A stretch of 64,000 nt of DNA, taken from the NCBI GenBank assembly GCA_963828285.1, contig CAWHEB010000002.1, positions 992,001 through 1,056,000 of the forward strand. Reading direction: 5' to 3'. A program made the position numbers and the translations under genes. The notes beneath the pieces were generated by a model. The model ran no database searches and had not been told where the DNA came from. It worked only from the letters and a program-made list of their open reading frames with translations. Positions 17,080-26,175 of this stretch are shown here, one piece after another; within the stretch, counting starts at the first letter, position 1, and each line of letters starts with the position of its first letter. The DNA comes from DAIOEK01 sp963828285. Its GTDB lineage: Bacteria > Chloroflexota > Anaerolineae > Anaerolineales > Anaerolineaceae.

Positions 17080-18546
17080 ATGAGAGAAATCAATCCCGAC
17101 GAAATTATGCCCGGTGCCCAGTTTGAAGGACAAGATCTGCATGAAGTAAATTTTAATGGTGCAAATCTTATCGGAGCAAATTTCTCTCAAGCAAACTTGC
17201 GCAGTGCTTTCTTAGGAAAAGCACTTTTGAGCAATGCCAACTTGACCGGAGCAGATCTAACCGGTGCAAAATTGATTGGTACGAAATTAATCGATGCAAA
17301 TCTATCACGAGCCATCCTCTGTGATGCAAGTCTGCAGGGAGCTGATCTATCGGGGGCAAACTTGACAGGTGCCGATCTTCGAATGGGAACCGGAATGTTC
17401 GGAGCGAACCTTTCAGGAGCCAATCTCGAGTTTGCCATTCTTCGCGGAAATTATATGGAGACCACCGTGCTTTCAGGAGTATCTTTAGTCGGTGCTGACC
17501 TGGAGAAAGCATCATTGATCCAGGTCAATTTAACGAATGCTAATTTGCAGAATGCGAAGTTGATCAAAACAGATTTTGGGGGTTCAGATCTAACCGGAGC
17601 AGACCTGCGCGAAGCTGATCTCAGTGGAGCAGACTTTACAATGACGAAAATGGAAGGGGTTAACTTCCATCAGGCTAGGACAGACGAGAAGACTCAGATC
17701 GATGCAAATTACAGGTTGGTGTGGGAGTTGGTGAATGAAGGAGGCGCCAGCCGGGATTTAAAAGGTGCCAATTTGGCTTACGCTGTTTTATCCCAGGTCA
17801 ACTTTGAAGGAGCTGACCTTAAGGAAGCTATTCTCACCGGCGCCAAACTTGACCGAACTAATCTTGCAGATGTTGATTTTTCGCATGCGAATTGTTCAGG
17901 GGCAGATTTTTCATCAGCAAGGGTGCAAAATACCAAGTTCAGCCTTGCCAACCTCGAAAACGCCAATCTGAGCAATATCGATCTGCGCTTCTGCAAGTTG
18001 AATCTGGCCAATATGCGCGGGATTGAATATGATGAAGGGACTAGGTTTGATCCCAAATGGCGGATGGTTTATGAGATCATCAACTTCGGGTGTCAAAAGA
18101 AAGACCTGACCGGGGTAGACCTCGCACAGGCTTATCTATCAGGATCAAAGATGAGCTATGCGATCCTGGTCAATGCCAATCTATCATATTCGTTTTTACA
18201 GAATGTGGATCTGTGGAGTGCTGATCTGACCGGTGCGAATTTTGAGAGAAGCCTGATGCAACACTGCGGCCTCCGTTGGGCAAAATTGAATAAAGCCAAT
18301 ATGCGGGGATGCAAGCTGGAGCAAGCTACTTTCTTTGGCGCTGAGATGATTGGTGCAGACCTGACAGGAGCCAACCTAGCTGATGCTGACCTTGAAGGAG
18401 CTAAGTTAGACGATGCAATACTCAGCGGAGTAGACCTTTCTCGAGCACGATTGGTTGGTGCAAAAATATCTGAAAAGCAATTGCTCAGTTGCTCTTCCTT
18501 GAAAGGGGCAACCCTGCCCGATGGAAGAGCTTTTGTAGATCGGTAG
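17080..18546 (+). CDS. Pentapeptide-repeat protein with two WRMVYE-type inserts
   Basis: The protein has 488 residues from the ATG at 17080, chosen because a TATAAT box lies between it and the earlier in-frame GTG at 16969. Almost the whole chain is A(D/N)LxG-type pentapeptide repeats, which fold as a right-handed square beta-helix. Two non-repeat inserts break the helix, at about 202 (QIDANYRLVWELVNEG) and 318 (RFDPKWRMVYEIINFG), exactly 116 residues apart, and each is followed by a new repeat block, showing internal duplication. Similar inserts occur in pentapeptide proteins of Chloroflexota and cyanobacteria. No signal peptide or enzyme domain is visible, so the role is unknown. Confidence 0.85.
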   Translation: MREINPDEIMPGAQFEGQDLHEVNFNGANLIGANFSQANLRSAFLGKALLSNANLTGADLTGAKLIGTKLIDANLSRAILCDASLQGADLSGANLTGADLRMGTGMFGANLSGANLEFAILRGNYMETTVLSGVSLVGADLEKASLIQVNLTNANLQNAKLIKTDFGGSDLTGADLREADLSGADFTMTKMEGVNFHQARTDEKTQIDANYRLVWELVNEGGASRDLKGANLAYAVLSQVNFEGADLKEAILTGAKLDRTNLADVDFSHANCSGADFSSARVQNTKFSLANLENANLSNIDLRFCKLNLANMRGIEYDEGTRFDPKWRMVYEIINFGCQKKDLTGVDLAQAYLSGSKMSYAILVNANLSYSFLQNVDLWSADLTGANFERSLMQHCGLRWAKLNKANMRGCKLEQATFFGAEMIGADLTGANLADADLEGAKLDDAILSGVDLSRARLVGAKISEKQLLSCSSLKGATLPDGRAFVDR

Positions 18547-18553
18547 GGTAAGG

Positions 18554-18559
18554 TATAAT
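18554..18559 (+). promoter_or_regulatory. Probable -10 box for the small Cys/His protein gene
   Basis: TATAAT lies 31 bases upstream of the ATG at 18591, only 8 bases after the pentapeptide gene stop. CGGAG precedes the ATG as ribosome-binding site. Confidence 0.45.
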
Positions 18560-18590
18560 TTAGACATTATCTATCTTATTCGGAGAAAAA

Positions 18591-18779
18591 ATGGCTAAAA
18601 ATACCCCTCACTGCCTGGTTTGTGAACGAACAAAAAACGAGGTTCCGCTGATTACGATAAGTTTTAAGGAAGAAAGCTTCTATATCTGCCCTCAACATCT
18701 GCCGGTATTGATCCACAATCCAGAACAACTCACTGGAAAACTACCCGGAGTAGAAAACCTAACCGGTCACGAACACTAA
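18591..18779 (+). CDS. Tiny zinc-finger-like protein (CxxC...CxxH)
   Basis: The protein has 62 residues. CLVC near the N-terminus and CPQH near the middle, separated by a beta-rich stretch ending in SFYIC, form a plausible Cys3His zinc site. The layout recalls the small ClpX-type zinc finger, but no ATPase follows, so this is only a structural likeness. It has a good ribosome-binding site, its own -10 box and a terminator immediately downstream, all supporting a real gene. The function is unknown. Confidence 0.65.
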   Translation: MAKNTPHCLVCERTKNEVPLITISFKEESFYICPQHLPVLIHNPEQLTGKLPGVENLTGHEH

Positions 18780-18780
18780 A

Positions 18781-18812
18781 AAAAACATCCCCGAATGATC
18801 GGGGATGTTTTT
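18781..18812. terminator. Bidirectional terminator between the small zinc-finger gene and nuoN
   Basis: A perfect 14-bp stem (18781-18794 with 18799-18812) with a 4-base loop has A and T runs at its base. It serves both the plus-strand small gene and the 3' end of the nuo operon. Confidence 0.9.
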
Positions 18813-18814
18813 TA

Positions 18815-20257
18815 TTATAGTTTGATGATCGCTTGGATCACCCAGGAGTACAACCACCCAGGGATTAGACCTAAGATGATTAATCCCACAGCAGCGATAT
18901 AAGGCACCAGGGTCCCCCATCGGCTTTCACGGACTTCGGGATCGCCTTCTTTCATGAACATCATTACGATCACCCGCAGGTAATACCATCCTGATACTAA
19001 CGAGGTTAATAAACCAACAATTGCCAACCACAGGTAACCGCTCTCGATTGCAGTCCGGAATAAGTAGAGTTTTCCCCAGAAGCCAAGCATAGGAGGCATA
19101 CCCGTGAAGGAAAGCATAAAGACCGCCATTGCCGCAGCTAACAGTGGTTTCTTTTTCCCCAGACCGGCATAATCTGCAATGTTTAATCCACCTGCATCAG
19201 CTTTTTCAACGAGAGTGACCACTCCCCATGCCCCGAGAGAAGTGATCGCATACGTAAATAAGTAGAACAAGATACTTGCGATACTATTCGCACCGGCTGA
19301 TGATTGATTGTATCCAGTAAATGCCATTAATAAGTAACCTGCATGGGCGATGGAAGAATACGCCAGCATACGCTTGATGTTTTTCTGGTTGACAGCTCCA
19401 ATATTTCCAACAATCATAGTCAATGCAGCCAGAACCGCCAGGATCGGAACCAGTTGCCCCGCCAGGGAAGGAAATGCCAGGGTAAAGACCCGGATCAGAG
19501 CTGCAAATCCGGCGGCTTTAGCGCCAACCGACATAAATCCGGTAACAGGTGACGGCGCACCCTGATAAACATCTGGAGTCCACATGTGGAATGGTACAAT
19601 GGCTGTCTTAAATCCAAAACCAACCAGGATCAATCCACTTCCAGCAGCGAATAGCATGGGAATGTGTTTCCCGTTGGCCACAACCATGATGATATCTTTA
19701 AGATCGGTATAACCAGTTGAGCCATAGACCAACGCGGTTCCGTACAGAATGAAACCGGCTGAGAATGCGCCAAGAATGAAATATTTCAGCGCAGATTCCT
19801 CAGAATCCGATCTTGGAACAGCAAACCCGGCAAGGATATAAAGCGGAATCGACAGCAGTTCGAGAGAGAGGAAAACCATGATCAGATCCGCGGCCGAAGC
19901 CATCAGCATCATCCCGGAAATGGAGAATAGGATGAGTGGATAGTATTCTCCGCGTAGAATGTTCATTTTCTCGAGATAACCATGGGTGATCGCGATGACA
20001 GCTAATCCGGTAAGGGCAAAAAGGATATTCAGCAATACTGAAAATCCATCCACCACAGCCATACTACTGAAACTTAAACGGGAGGTGCCAATTTGGTACA
20101 CGACCAGGATCAGGGTAACTACCAAACCCAAAGCTGCAAGTAGAGCAATGATCCCTTTACGCGACTTTGGAATAAATAGATCAAGAAGCAAGAGGAGTGA
20201 TGCCCAAACTAGCAGGACAGCTTGTGGAAGCAGGGTAAGAATATCAAATCCGGTCAT
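18815..20257 (-). CDS. nuoN: NADH-quinone oxidoreductase subunit N
   Basis: The protein has 480 residues and about 14 membrane helices, the usual size for NuoN, one of the three antiporter-like proton-pumping subunits of complex I. Motifs of the family include LEL in the fifth helix region (VFLSLELLSIPLYIL), the charged KYF stretch (ALKYFILGAFSAGF) and the broken-helix Lys segment (VGFGFKTAIVPFHMWTPDVYQGAPSP). It is the last gene of the nuo operon, ends three bases from the terminator stem and starts 12 bases after nuoM. The frame is intact. Confidence 0.95.
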   Translation of the reverse strand: MTGFDILTLLPQAVLLVWASLLLLLDLFIPKSRKGIIALLAALGLVVTLILVVYQIGTSRLSFSSMAVVDGFSVLLNILFALTGLAVIAITHGYLEKMNILRGEYYPLILFSISGMMLMASAADLIMVFLSLELLSIPLYILAGFAVPRSDSEESALKYFILGAFSAGFILYGTALVYGSTGYTDLKDIIMVVANGKHIPMLFAAGSGLILVGFGFKTAIVPFHMWTPDVYQGAPSPVTGFMSVGAKAAGFAALIRVFTLAFPSLAGQLVPILAVLAALTMIVGNIGAVNQKNIKRMLAYSSIAHAGYLLMAFTGYNQSSAGANSIASILFYLFTYAITSLGAWGVVTLVEKADAGGLNIADYAGLGKKKPLLAAAMAVFMLSFTGMPPMLGFWGKLYLFRTAIESGYLWLAIVGLLTSLVSGWYYLRVIVMMFMKEGDPEVRESRWGTLVPYIAAVGLIILGLIPGWLYSWVIQAIIKL

Positions 20258-20269
20258 AACCAGCCCTAT

Positions 20270-21758
20270 CTAATTCAGGATGGCAAGCAGCTTTTCAACT
20301 GCCGGCGCGATCAAAGCAAAGAATGGTTTTGGATAAATCCCTATCCAAAAAATAACGATCAACAATGGGACAAGGGTCGCAATTTCGCGTGGATTCAAAT
20401 CCACCAGCGATTTATTCTCATCACGAGTGATCTGTCCCAGGAACACCTTTTGGAACATATGAAGTAGGTAAACTGCTGCCAGTATCACCCCGATCGCAGC
20501 CATGATGGCGAAAAAGCCATAACCAATTGCTTTGGAAGTAAAAGCCCCAAGAAGAATGGAAAACTCACCCACGAACCCATTCAATCCAGGCAGACCAACT
20601 GACGAAAGCATGACTATCAAACTCAAAGCGCCAAAAACCGGCATCACTTTCCAGATCCCGCCAAATTGGTCTAATTGCCGGGTATGCCGGCGTTCATAGA
20701 TCATACCGACGATCAGGAACAACGCCCCGGTACTAAGTCCGTGGTTGATCATTTGCAGAATACTCCCCTGTACACCCAGAGGATTGAGGGCGAAAAGCCC
20801 GAGCATGACAAATCCCAAATGGCTTACCGATGAATAGGCTACCAGTTTCTTTACATCAGGCTGGACAAATGCGACCATTGCACCATAGAGGATCCCAATT
20901 ACTGCTAATAAAGCGATCCACGGAGCTGCCTGGACAGCCACCTGCGGGAAGAGTGAGAGATTGAATCGCAGAAATCCGTATGTTCCCATTTTCAGTAACA
21001 CGCCTGCAAGTATGACTGAACCCGCGGTCGGGGCTTCCACATGGGCGTCTGGCAGCCAGGTATGCATAGGCCACATGGGGACTTTGATAGCGAATGCCAG
21101 TGCAAAAGCCAGGAAAAGGATCAACTGGGTCGTGTAGGGTAATCCGGATCCACCGATCAATTCGGGTGCCGCGAAAGTACCCTGGGAGAGTCCCAACCAT
21201 AGGATCGCCGCCAGCATCAACAATGAACCAAACATGGTGAACAGGAAGAATTTGACCGCTGCATATATTCGACGCTCACCGCCCCAGATACCGATCAGGA
21301 AATACATTGGAATGAGGGTGAATTCCCAGAAGATGTAAAAAAGAATCAGATCCTGTGCCAGGAAAACACCGAGCATGCCCGTTTCGAGCAGCAGAAAGAA
21401 CGCCATAAATCCTTTGACATTCTCCTTTACCGCAGTCCAGGTGGACAGAATGGAGATCGGGAGTCAGGAAGGTGGTCAACAACACCAGCAGGATGCTGAG
21501 TCCATCGATCCCCAGGTAGTAGGAGATCGTGTTCCCACCAATGGTGATCCATGGAACATTGGTAACCAATTGCAGATCAGGATTGGCTGATTTGAATAAA
21601 GAAAGCACCCATACTGAAACCAGGAAGGTCAACAAGCTGATGCTCAATGCCACCCAACGCAAGGTCTCTTTACGTTCTTCAGGCAGCAATAGCAGCAGAA
21701 TAACCCCAAGCACTGGCAGGAAGGTAAGCAATGTCAATGGATTAATAGGTAAGTCCAT
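20270..21758 (-). CDS. nuoM: NADH-quinone oxidoreductase subunit M, interrupted by a one-base frameshift
   Basis: The gene is covered by two frames: an N-terminal part from 21758 and a C-terminal part from about 21455 to 20270. The join is at the GGG run 21459-21461. Removing one base turns ACT-CCC-GAT into ACT-CCG-ATC and restores the expected chain through STWTAVKENVKGFMAFF. The repaired product has 495 residues, normal for NuoM, an antiporter-like proton-pumping subunit. The family core is preserved: LFYIFWEFTLIPMYFLIG, the AIKVPMWPMHTWLPDAHVEAP Lys/His segment and the SVSHLGFV helix. The first frame alone would add about 60 unrelated residues and stop. A sequencing error is most likely, because both halves are fully conserved. 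Confidence 0.88.
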
Positions 21759-21768
21759 ATCCCGTCCC

Positions 21769-23755
21769 TTATTTCAAGATCAAATAGCCTAAGATCGCCA
21801 CAACCCCCAACAGAACAAATAGGGCATAGGTTCGTACCATTCCATTTTGTACCATTCCAAAGCCTTTGGAGATCAAAGCAGTCAATCTCCCGGAGCCATT
21901 TACAGCGCCATCCACCAGTCCGGTATCAATTGGTTTGGCCAAGATCTCGGAGGCATCCTTGAAAGGTTGAAGAAGGAAGAAATCATAGATCTCATCCACC
22001 CACCATTTGCGCTCGAAGACAGTGAACAATGGACCCAGAAGTTTCTTCAGCGGATCAACCTGTCCGCTTTGAATTGCTTTTCTGCCGTAGAAGAACCAGG
22101 CTATAAGAATTCCAGCAAGAGCTACCGCAACAGAGATGGTTGCGATTGGCAGCGAAAACTCAACCACGTGGGTGGATTCAATGGTATGTTCCAGCCAATG
22201 CCCCATCTTTTCAACTGTGGGTAGATTGAGCGCACCACCAACAACTGAGAGGACTGCCAGGATGATCAATGGAATGGTCATGACAGCCGGGCTTTCTTTC
22301 GCACCAGCGGCTGCTTCGGAACGTGGTTGACCAAAGAAAACCATCCACACCTGCCGACCCATATAGAAAGCGGTCAGGAATGCAGCCGGGATGAGCAATC
22401 CCAATACAAATGGATTTTGTTTGCTGGCAAAAGCCAGAATCTCGTCTTTGGAGAAGAAACCGGCTAAAGGTGGTATACCTGCCAGGGTGATCGCGCCGAT
22501 GAGATAGACCCAGAATGTAGTCTTCATGCGAATGCGTAATCCGCCCATGTTTCGCATATCTTGTGGATCAAATTCCACTTCATGTCCGCCGTGGTGATGC
22601 GGGGAATGATGATGACCAAATTCCACGCCCTGAATGACAGAACCAGAAGAAAGGAACAACAGCGCTTTGAAAAAGGCATGGGTCACCAGGTGGAACATAC
22701 CGGCAACATATGCTCCCATACCAACAGCAGCAACCATAAAACCAAGCTGACTGATGGTGGAATAGGCAAGGACTTTCTTAATATCGTACTGCCCCACAGC
22801 AATGGTCGCCGCGAACAAAGCGGTCAATCCACCGACAACTGCCACTACATTAGCGCTGGCTGGGTTGAGCATAAATAGCGGTGCCAGAGCGGGCTACCAG
22901 ATAGACACCAGCCGTTACCATGGTCGCAGCATGGATCAATGCCGATACAGGCGTTGGTCCGGCCATCGCATCCGGCAGCCAGACATATAATGGCAACTGC
23001 GCAGATTTTCCGCTGACAGCCAAGAGTAGGAATAAATTGATGGCAAGGAATACGGTCGCGCCGCGGGAACTGATTGCTTCAGCACCAGCAAATACATCCG
23101 AAAAATTAAGTGAACCGAAAGTGATGAAGATCAGGAACATGGCTGCGAGAAAACCGAAATCACCCACACGGTTGGTGATGAATGCTTTCTTGGCGGCGAT
23201 GGCATTCCCGTCGCCGTTCTTTCCTTTCTCGAACCAAAAGCCGATCAGCAAGTAGGAGCACAGACCTACACCCTCCCAGCCAACGAAGGTCATCAAATAA
23301 CTTTCAGCGCTCACCAGAATCATCATCATGACGATGAAAAGATTGAGATAGACAAAGAAGCGGCTAAATCTGCCTGGTTCACCGTGCAATCGGACGTCTT
23401 CATGCATATATCCGATTGAATAAATATGGATTAACGTACCCACCCCGGCGACCACCATCATCATGGTGACCGATAGGGTATCCACGCGGAATGCCCAATT
23501 GATCTGGAAGGTACCTATTTTGATCCACTCGCCAAGGGAAACGGTTACAGCTTCAGGATATTTTTGAAGGGATGCCAATAAAAGGCAGGCAACGATGAAA
23601 GATGCACCTGAGGCGACGCTGGCGATGATCCCCACTGCTTTTTCGTTTAGGCGTTTCCCGATCAGCAGATTGACCAGCAGACCAATGAGTGGAAAAAAGA
23701 CGATCCATGGAACAAGTTGAAAAAAAGTTCCTGATGGTATTTCGGAAAAATTCAT
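21769..23755 (-). CDS. nuoL: NADH-quinone oxidoreductase subunit L, interrupted by a one-base frameshift
   Basis: Two frames, 23755-22850 and the frame ending at 21769, overlap near 22886-22891. Dropping one base there changes the reading from VARSGTAIY to VARLAPLFMLNPAS, the expected NuoL sequence, and gives 661 residues, normal for the family. NuoL is the distal proton-pumping subunit with the long lateral helix. Visible motifs are VGWEGVGLCSYLLIGFW, SAQLPLYVWLPDAMAGPTPVSALIHAATMVTAG, the STISQLGFM helix and a His-rich loop (about 22570-22620) between helices. In the first frame translation ends after ten foreign residues. No other decay is seen. Confidence 0.88.
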
Positions 23756-23768
23756 ATCTCTTCCCCTC

Positions 23769-24071
23769 TTAGCCTCTCAGGCTGCTCATCTGGTCTACAT
23801 CAATACTATGTTTGGTACGGAAGATCGCCACGATCAACGCCAGTCCCACGGCAACCTCAGCAGCAGCAACCACCATGACAAAGAATACAAAGATCTGTCC
23901 GTCAAGCGAGTTGTAAAGCCGGGCAAAAGTAACAAAAGTCAAATTAGCGGCATTGAACATCAATTCAAGCGACATAAACATGACAATCGGGTTTCTGCGA
24001 ACGACCACCCCAATAACACCAATCGTAAACATCACTGCAGCTAAAGCAAGATAATAACTGATCGGGACCAT
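23769..24071 (-). CDS. nuoK: NADH-quinone oxidoreductase subunit K
   Basis: The protein has 100 residues and three membrane helices, exactly the family size. The conserved Glu-containing helix (MFMSLELMFNAANLTFV) carries the buried glutamate used in proton transfer, and the last helix has the usual AAAEVAVGLALIVAIFR. A GGAGGTG site lies eight bases before the ATG. It starts one base after the nuoJ stop and precedes nuoL by 13 bases. Confidence 0.95.
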   Translation of the reverse strand: MVPISYYLALAAVMFTIGVIGVVVRRNPIVMFMSLELMFNAANLTFVTFARLYNSLDGQIFVFFVMVVAAAEVAVGLALIVAIFRTKHSIDVDQMSSLRG

Positions 24072-24072
24072 C

Positions 24073-24627
24073 TTATTTCACCTCCCCGGTTGAAGGCGGC
24101 GATTGCCGGATGCTTTTTCCTTCAGTCTTGGTCAGTACGATCGCTCCGATGACCGCCACGAGCAAAATGAATGAAGTGACCTCAAACGGGAGTAGAAACT
24201 TTCCGTATAACAGCGAGCCAATCGCTTCCGCAGTGGCGTCATTTTGAAGGGGTGTGGCGATTGCCAGGTCTTGTGGAATCTTCGTAAAGATCATAAATCC
24301 TGCTTCAGCCAGTAAAACCAATCCGACCAAACCGGTAAACACGCGCATAAAACCGACCGGTTCATTTTGGGTCAGCTTTTCTGTACCCAATAACATGATC
24401 ACGAACAGGAACAAAACCATGATCGCGCCGGCATACACTGTGATCTGCGCCAGAGCAATGAATGGAGCTCCGAGTACAAAATACAGGAAGGCTACCGTGG
24501 AGAAATTCAGCACAAGGAACAGTGCGGCATAGACTGTATTCCTGCTGATCAGCATGCCCAACGCGGTAAGAACTGTCACGCTGGCGATGGAGAAGAAAAT
24601 TATTACTGGTGGTGTTAAGACAGGCAT
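24073..24627 (-). CDS. nuoJ: NADH-quinone oxidoreductase subunit J
   Basis: The protein has about 184 residues and five membrane helices. The conserved helix with pi-bulge is seen as FIALAQITVYAGAIMVLFLFVIMLL. Two ATG codons are adjacent (24630 and 24627); the second is better placed behind GGGAGGG, since the first abuts it. NuoJ links the peripheral arm proton path to the antiporter-like subunits. It follows nuoI by six or nine bases. Confidence 0.93.
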   Translation of the reverse strand: MPVLTPPVIIFFSIASVTVLTALGMLISRNTVYAALFLVLNFSTVAFLYFVLGAPFIALAQITVYAGAIMVLFLFVIMLLGTEKLTQNEPVGFMRVFTGLVGLVLLAEAGFMIFTKIPQDLAIATPLQNDATAEAIGSLLYGKFLLPFEVTSFILLVAVIGAIVLTKTEGKSIRQSPPSTGEVK

Positions 24628-24636
24628 CATCCCTCC

Positions 24637-25149
24637 CTAATCGGATGGGTCTTTCATTTCAGGTACAGAACGGGTGAATTTTCCGGGTGGAGTCTTTTGA
24701 GGAGTCGTCCTGACAGGCGGTTCCACTGATTCCAGTAACATATCCTTGGTATAGATCGCTGAACGCCGATCGTAAAAGGATAATTCGTAATTATCCTCCA
24801 GAACGATCGCCTCGGTCGGGCAGGCATCTTCGCAGAATCCGCAGAATATGCAGCGCAGCATATTGATCTCGTAGGTGCTGGCATACCGTTCCCCGGGAGA
24901 ATACCGTTCAGCATCTGTTTGTTCGGACGATTCAACGAAGATGGCATCCGCAGGGCAGGCAGCGGCACAGAGCGAACAGCCGATACATTTTTCCAGTCCG
25001 TTGTCATAGCGCTTGAGGACATGGCGTCCACGGAAACGCTGACTGACCGGGCGTTTTTCCTCGGGATATTGGACGGTTACCGGCTTCGTCCAGGCAGACC
25101 TAAAGGTCTGCCACATCCCGCGAAGAATTTCAAAAAAACCATTAAGCAT
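24637..25149 (-). CDS. nuoI: NADH-quinone oxidoreductase subunit I
   Basis: The protein has 170 residues. Two ferredoxin-type motifs, CIGCSLCAAACP and CIFCGFCEDACP, bind the two [4Fe-4S] clusters (N6a and N6b) that pass electrons toward the quinone site. An amphipathic N-terminal helix (MLNGFFEILRGMWQTF) anchors it at the membrane. GGAGG lies nine bases upstream of the ATG. It is located directly after nuoH, as in other complex I operons. Confidence 0.96.
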   Translation of the reverse strand: MLNGFFEILRGMWQTFRSAWTKPVTVQYPEEKRPVSQRFRGRHVLKRYDNGLEKCIGCSLCAAACPADAIFVESSEQTDAERYSPGERYASTYEINMLRCIFCGFCEDACPTEAIVLEDNYELSFYDRRSAIYTKDMLLESVEPPVRTTPQKTPPGKFTRSVPEMKDPSD

Positions 25150-25151
25150 GG

Positions 25152-26160
25152 TTATTTACCTCCAAATAAAACAATCCCAACTGCTGTGAGAACCACATTG
25201 AACAGTGCCAGGGGGAAGAGGACCTTCCAGCCGAAAGCCATCAGGCGGTCATAACGAATACGGGGAAGGGTTGCTCGAATCCAGATAAGACCGTACAGCA
25301 GAATGGCAACCTTGACTAGAAGATAGATCGGTCCCAGCCATGGAAGGGCACTTACGAAAGGTCCCTGATATCCTCCCAAAAAGAGTGTCGCCCCGATGAT
25401 GGAAACGGCAATCATTTTAATATATTCAGCCATGAAGAAAAGCGCAAACTTCATTCCCGAGTATTCGGTGTGATACCCGGCGGTAAGCTCCTGCTCTGCT
25501 TCAGGCATATCGAAAGGTGCCCTGTTGACCTCAGCAATGGTCGCAACCATGTAGATTAATGCACCAAGCGGCTGTAGGATGATGAAAGGTAAGGATTTTT
25601 GAGCAATCACAATATCGCGCAAGCTCATGGAACCGGCTAAAAGGATTGGACCGACAAAAGCCAATCCCAATGCCAGCTCATAGCTGATCATCTGTGCGGT
25701 AGCACGTAAGCCGCCCAAAGTTGCATACTTGTTGTTCGAAGACCAACCGGCAAGGGTGATCCCATAGACCGATATGGAAGTGATGGACATGATATAAAGC
25801 GCAGCTATATTGATATCCGCCAGATACAGCTTTGATGGTGCGCCCAAATAGAACGATCTCATCACCCCAGGGAACCACACCAGTGATGATCAATGCCGGG
25901 ATCACAGTGATGATTGGAGCAACTACAAAGATGATCTTGTCCGCATTGGTCGGGATTAATTCTTCTTTGAAGATGAGTTTGATCCCATCCGCGACCGGCT
26001 GGAGGAGTGCCCTAGGACCTGCGCGGTTTGGTCCCCAGCGGACTTGCATCCGGGCCAGGACTTTGCGCTCATACAAAGTGACGTAAGCAAAACCGCCGGT
26101 ACAGAATAAAAGTATCGCTGCTGCTTTGATAACCCACTCAATGATCATTCCGTTATCCAT
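25152..26160 (-). CDS. nuoH: NADH-quinone oxidoreductase subunit H, interrupted by a one-base frameshift
   Basis: NuoH is the membrane subunit forming the quinone chamber. The N-terminal frame runs from the ATG at 26160 and the C-terminal frame ends at 25152. Around 25829-25833 the coding strand reads ATC-AAA-GCT; skipping one base restores the continuous chain GRTIKLYLADINIAALY. The repaired protein has 335 residues, the family size, with eight helices. Conserved features are YERKVLARMQVRWGPNRAGP, ADGIKLIFKE, the Glu-rich quinone loop EVNRAPFDMPEAEQELTAGYHTEYSG in two segments, and RATLPRIRYDRLM. In the first frame about 55 unrelated residues would follow before a stop. Confidence 0.88.
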
Positions 26161-26175
26161 AACTCTGCATCCTCA

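Noticed and set aside
17168..18374. Antisense frames rich in Ala, Ser and Pro opposite the pentapeptide gene
   Set aside because: The repetitive composition mirrors the pentapeptide repeats on the other strand; no independent signals are present.
17080..18546. Tandem DNA repeats or a CRISPR array in the pentapeptide gene
   Set aside because: The 15-base periodicity is degenerate and codes for A(D/N)LxG units; there are no identical repeats with unique spacers.
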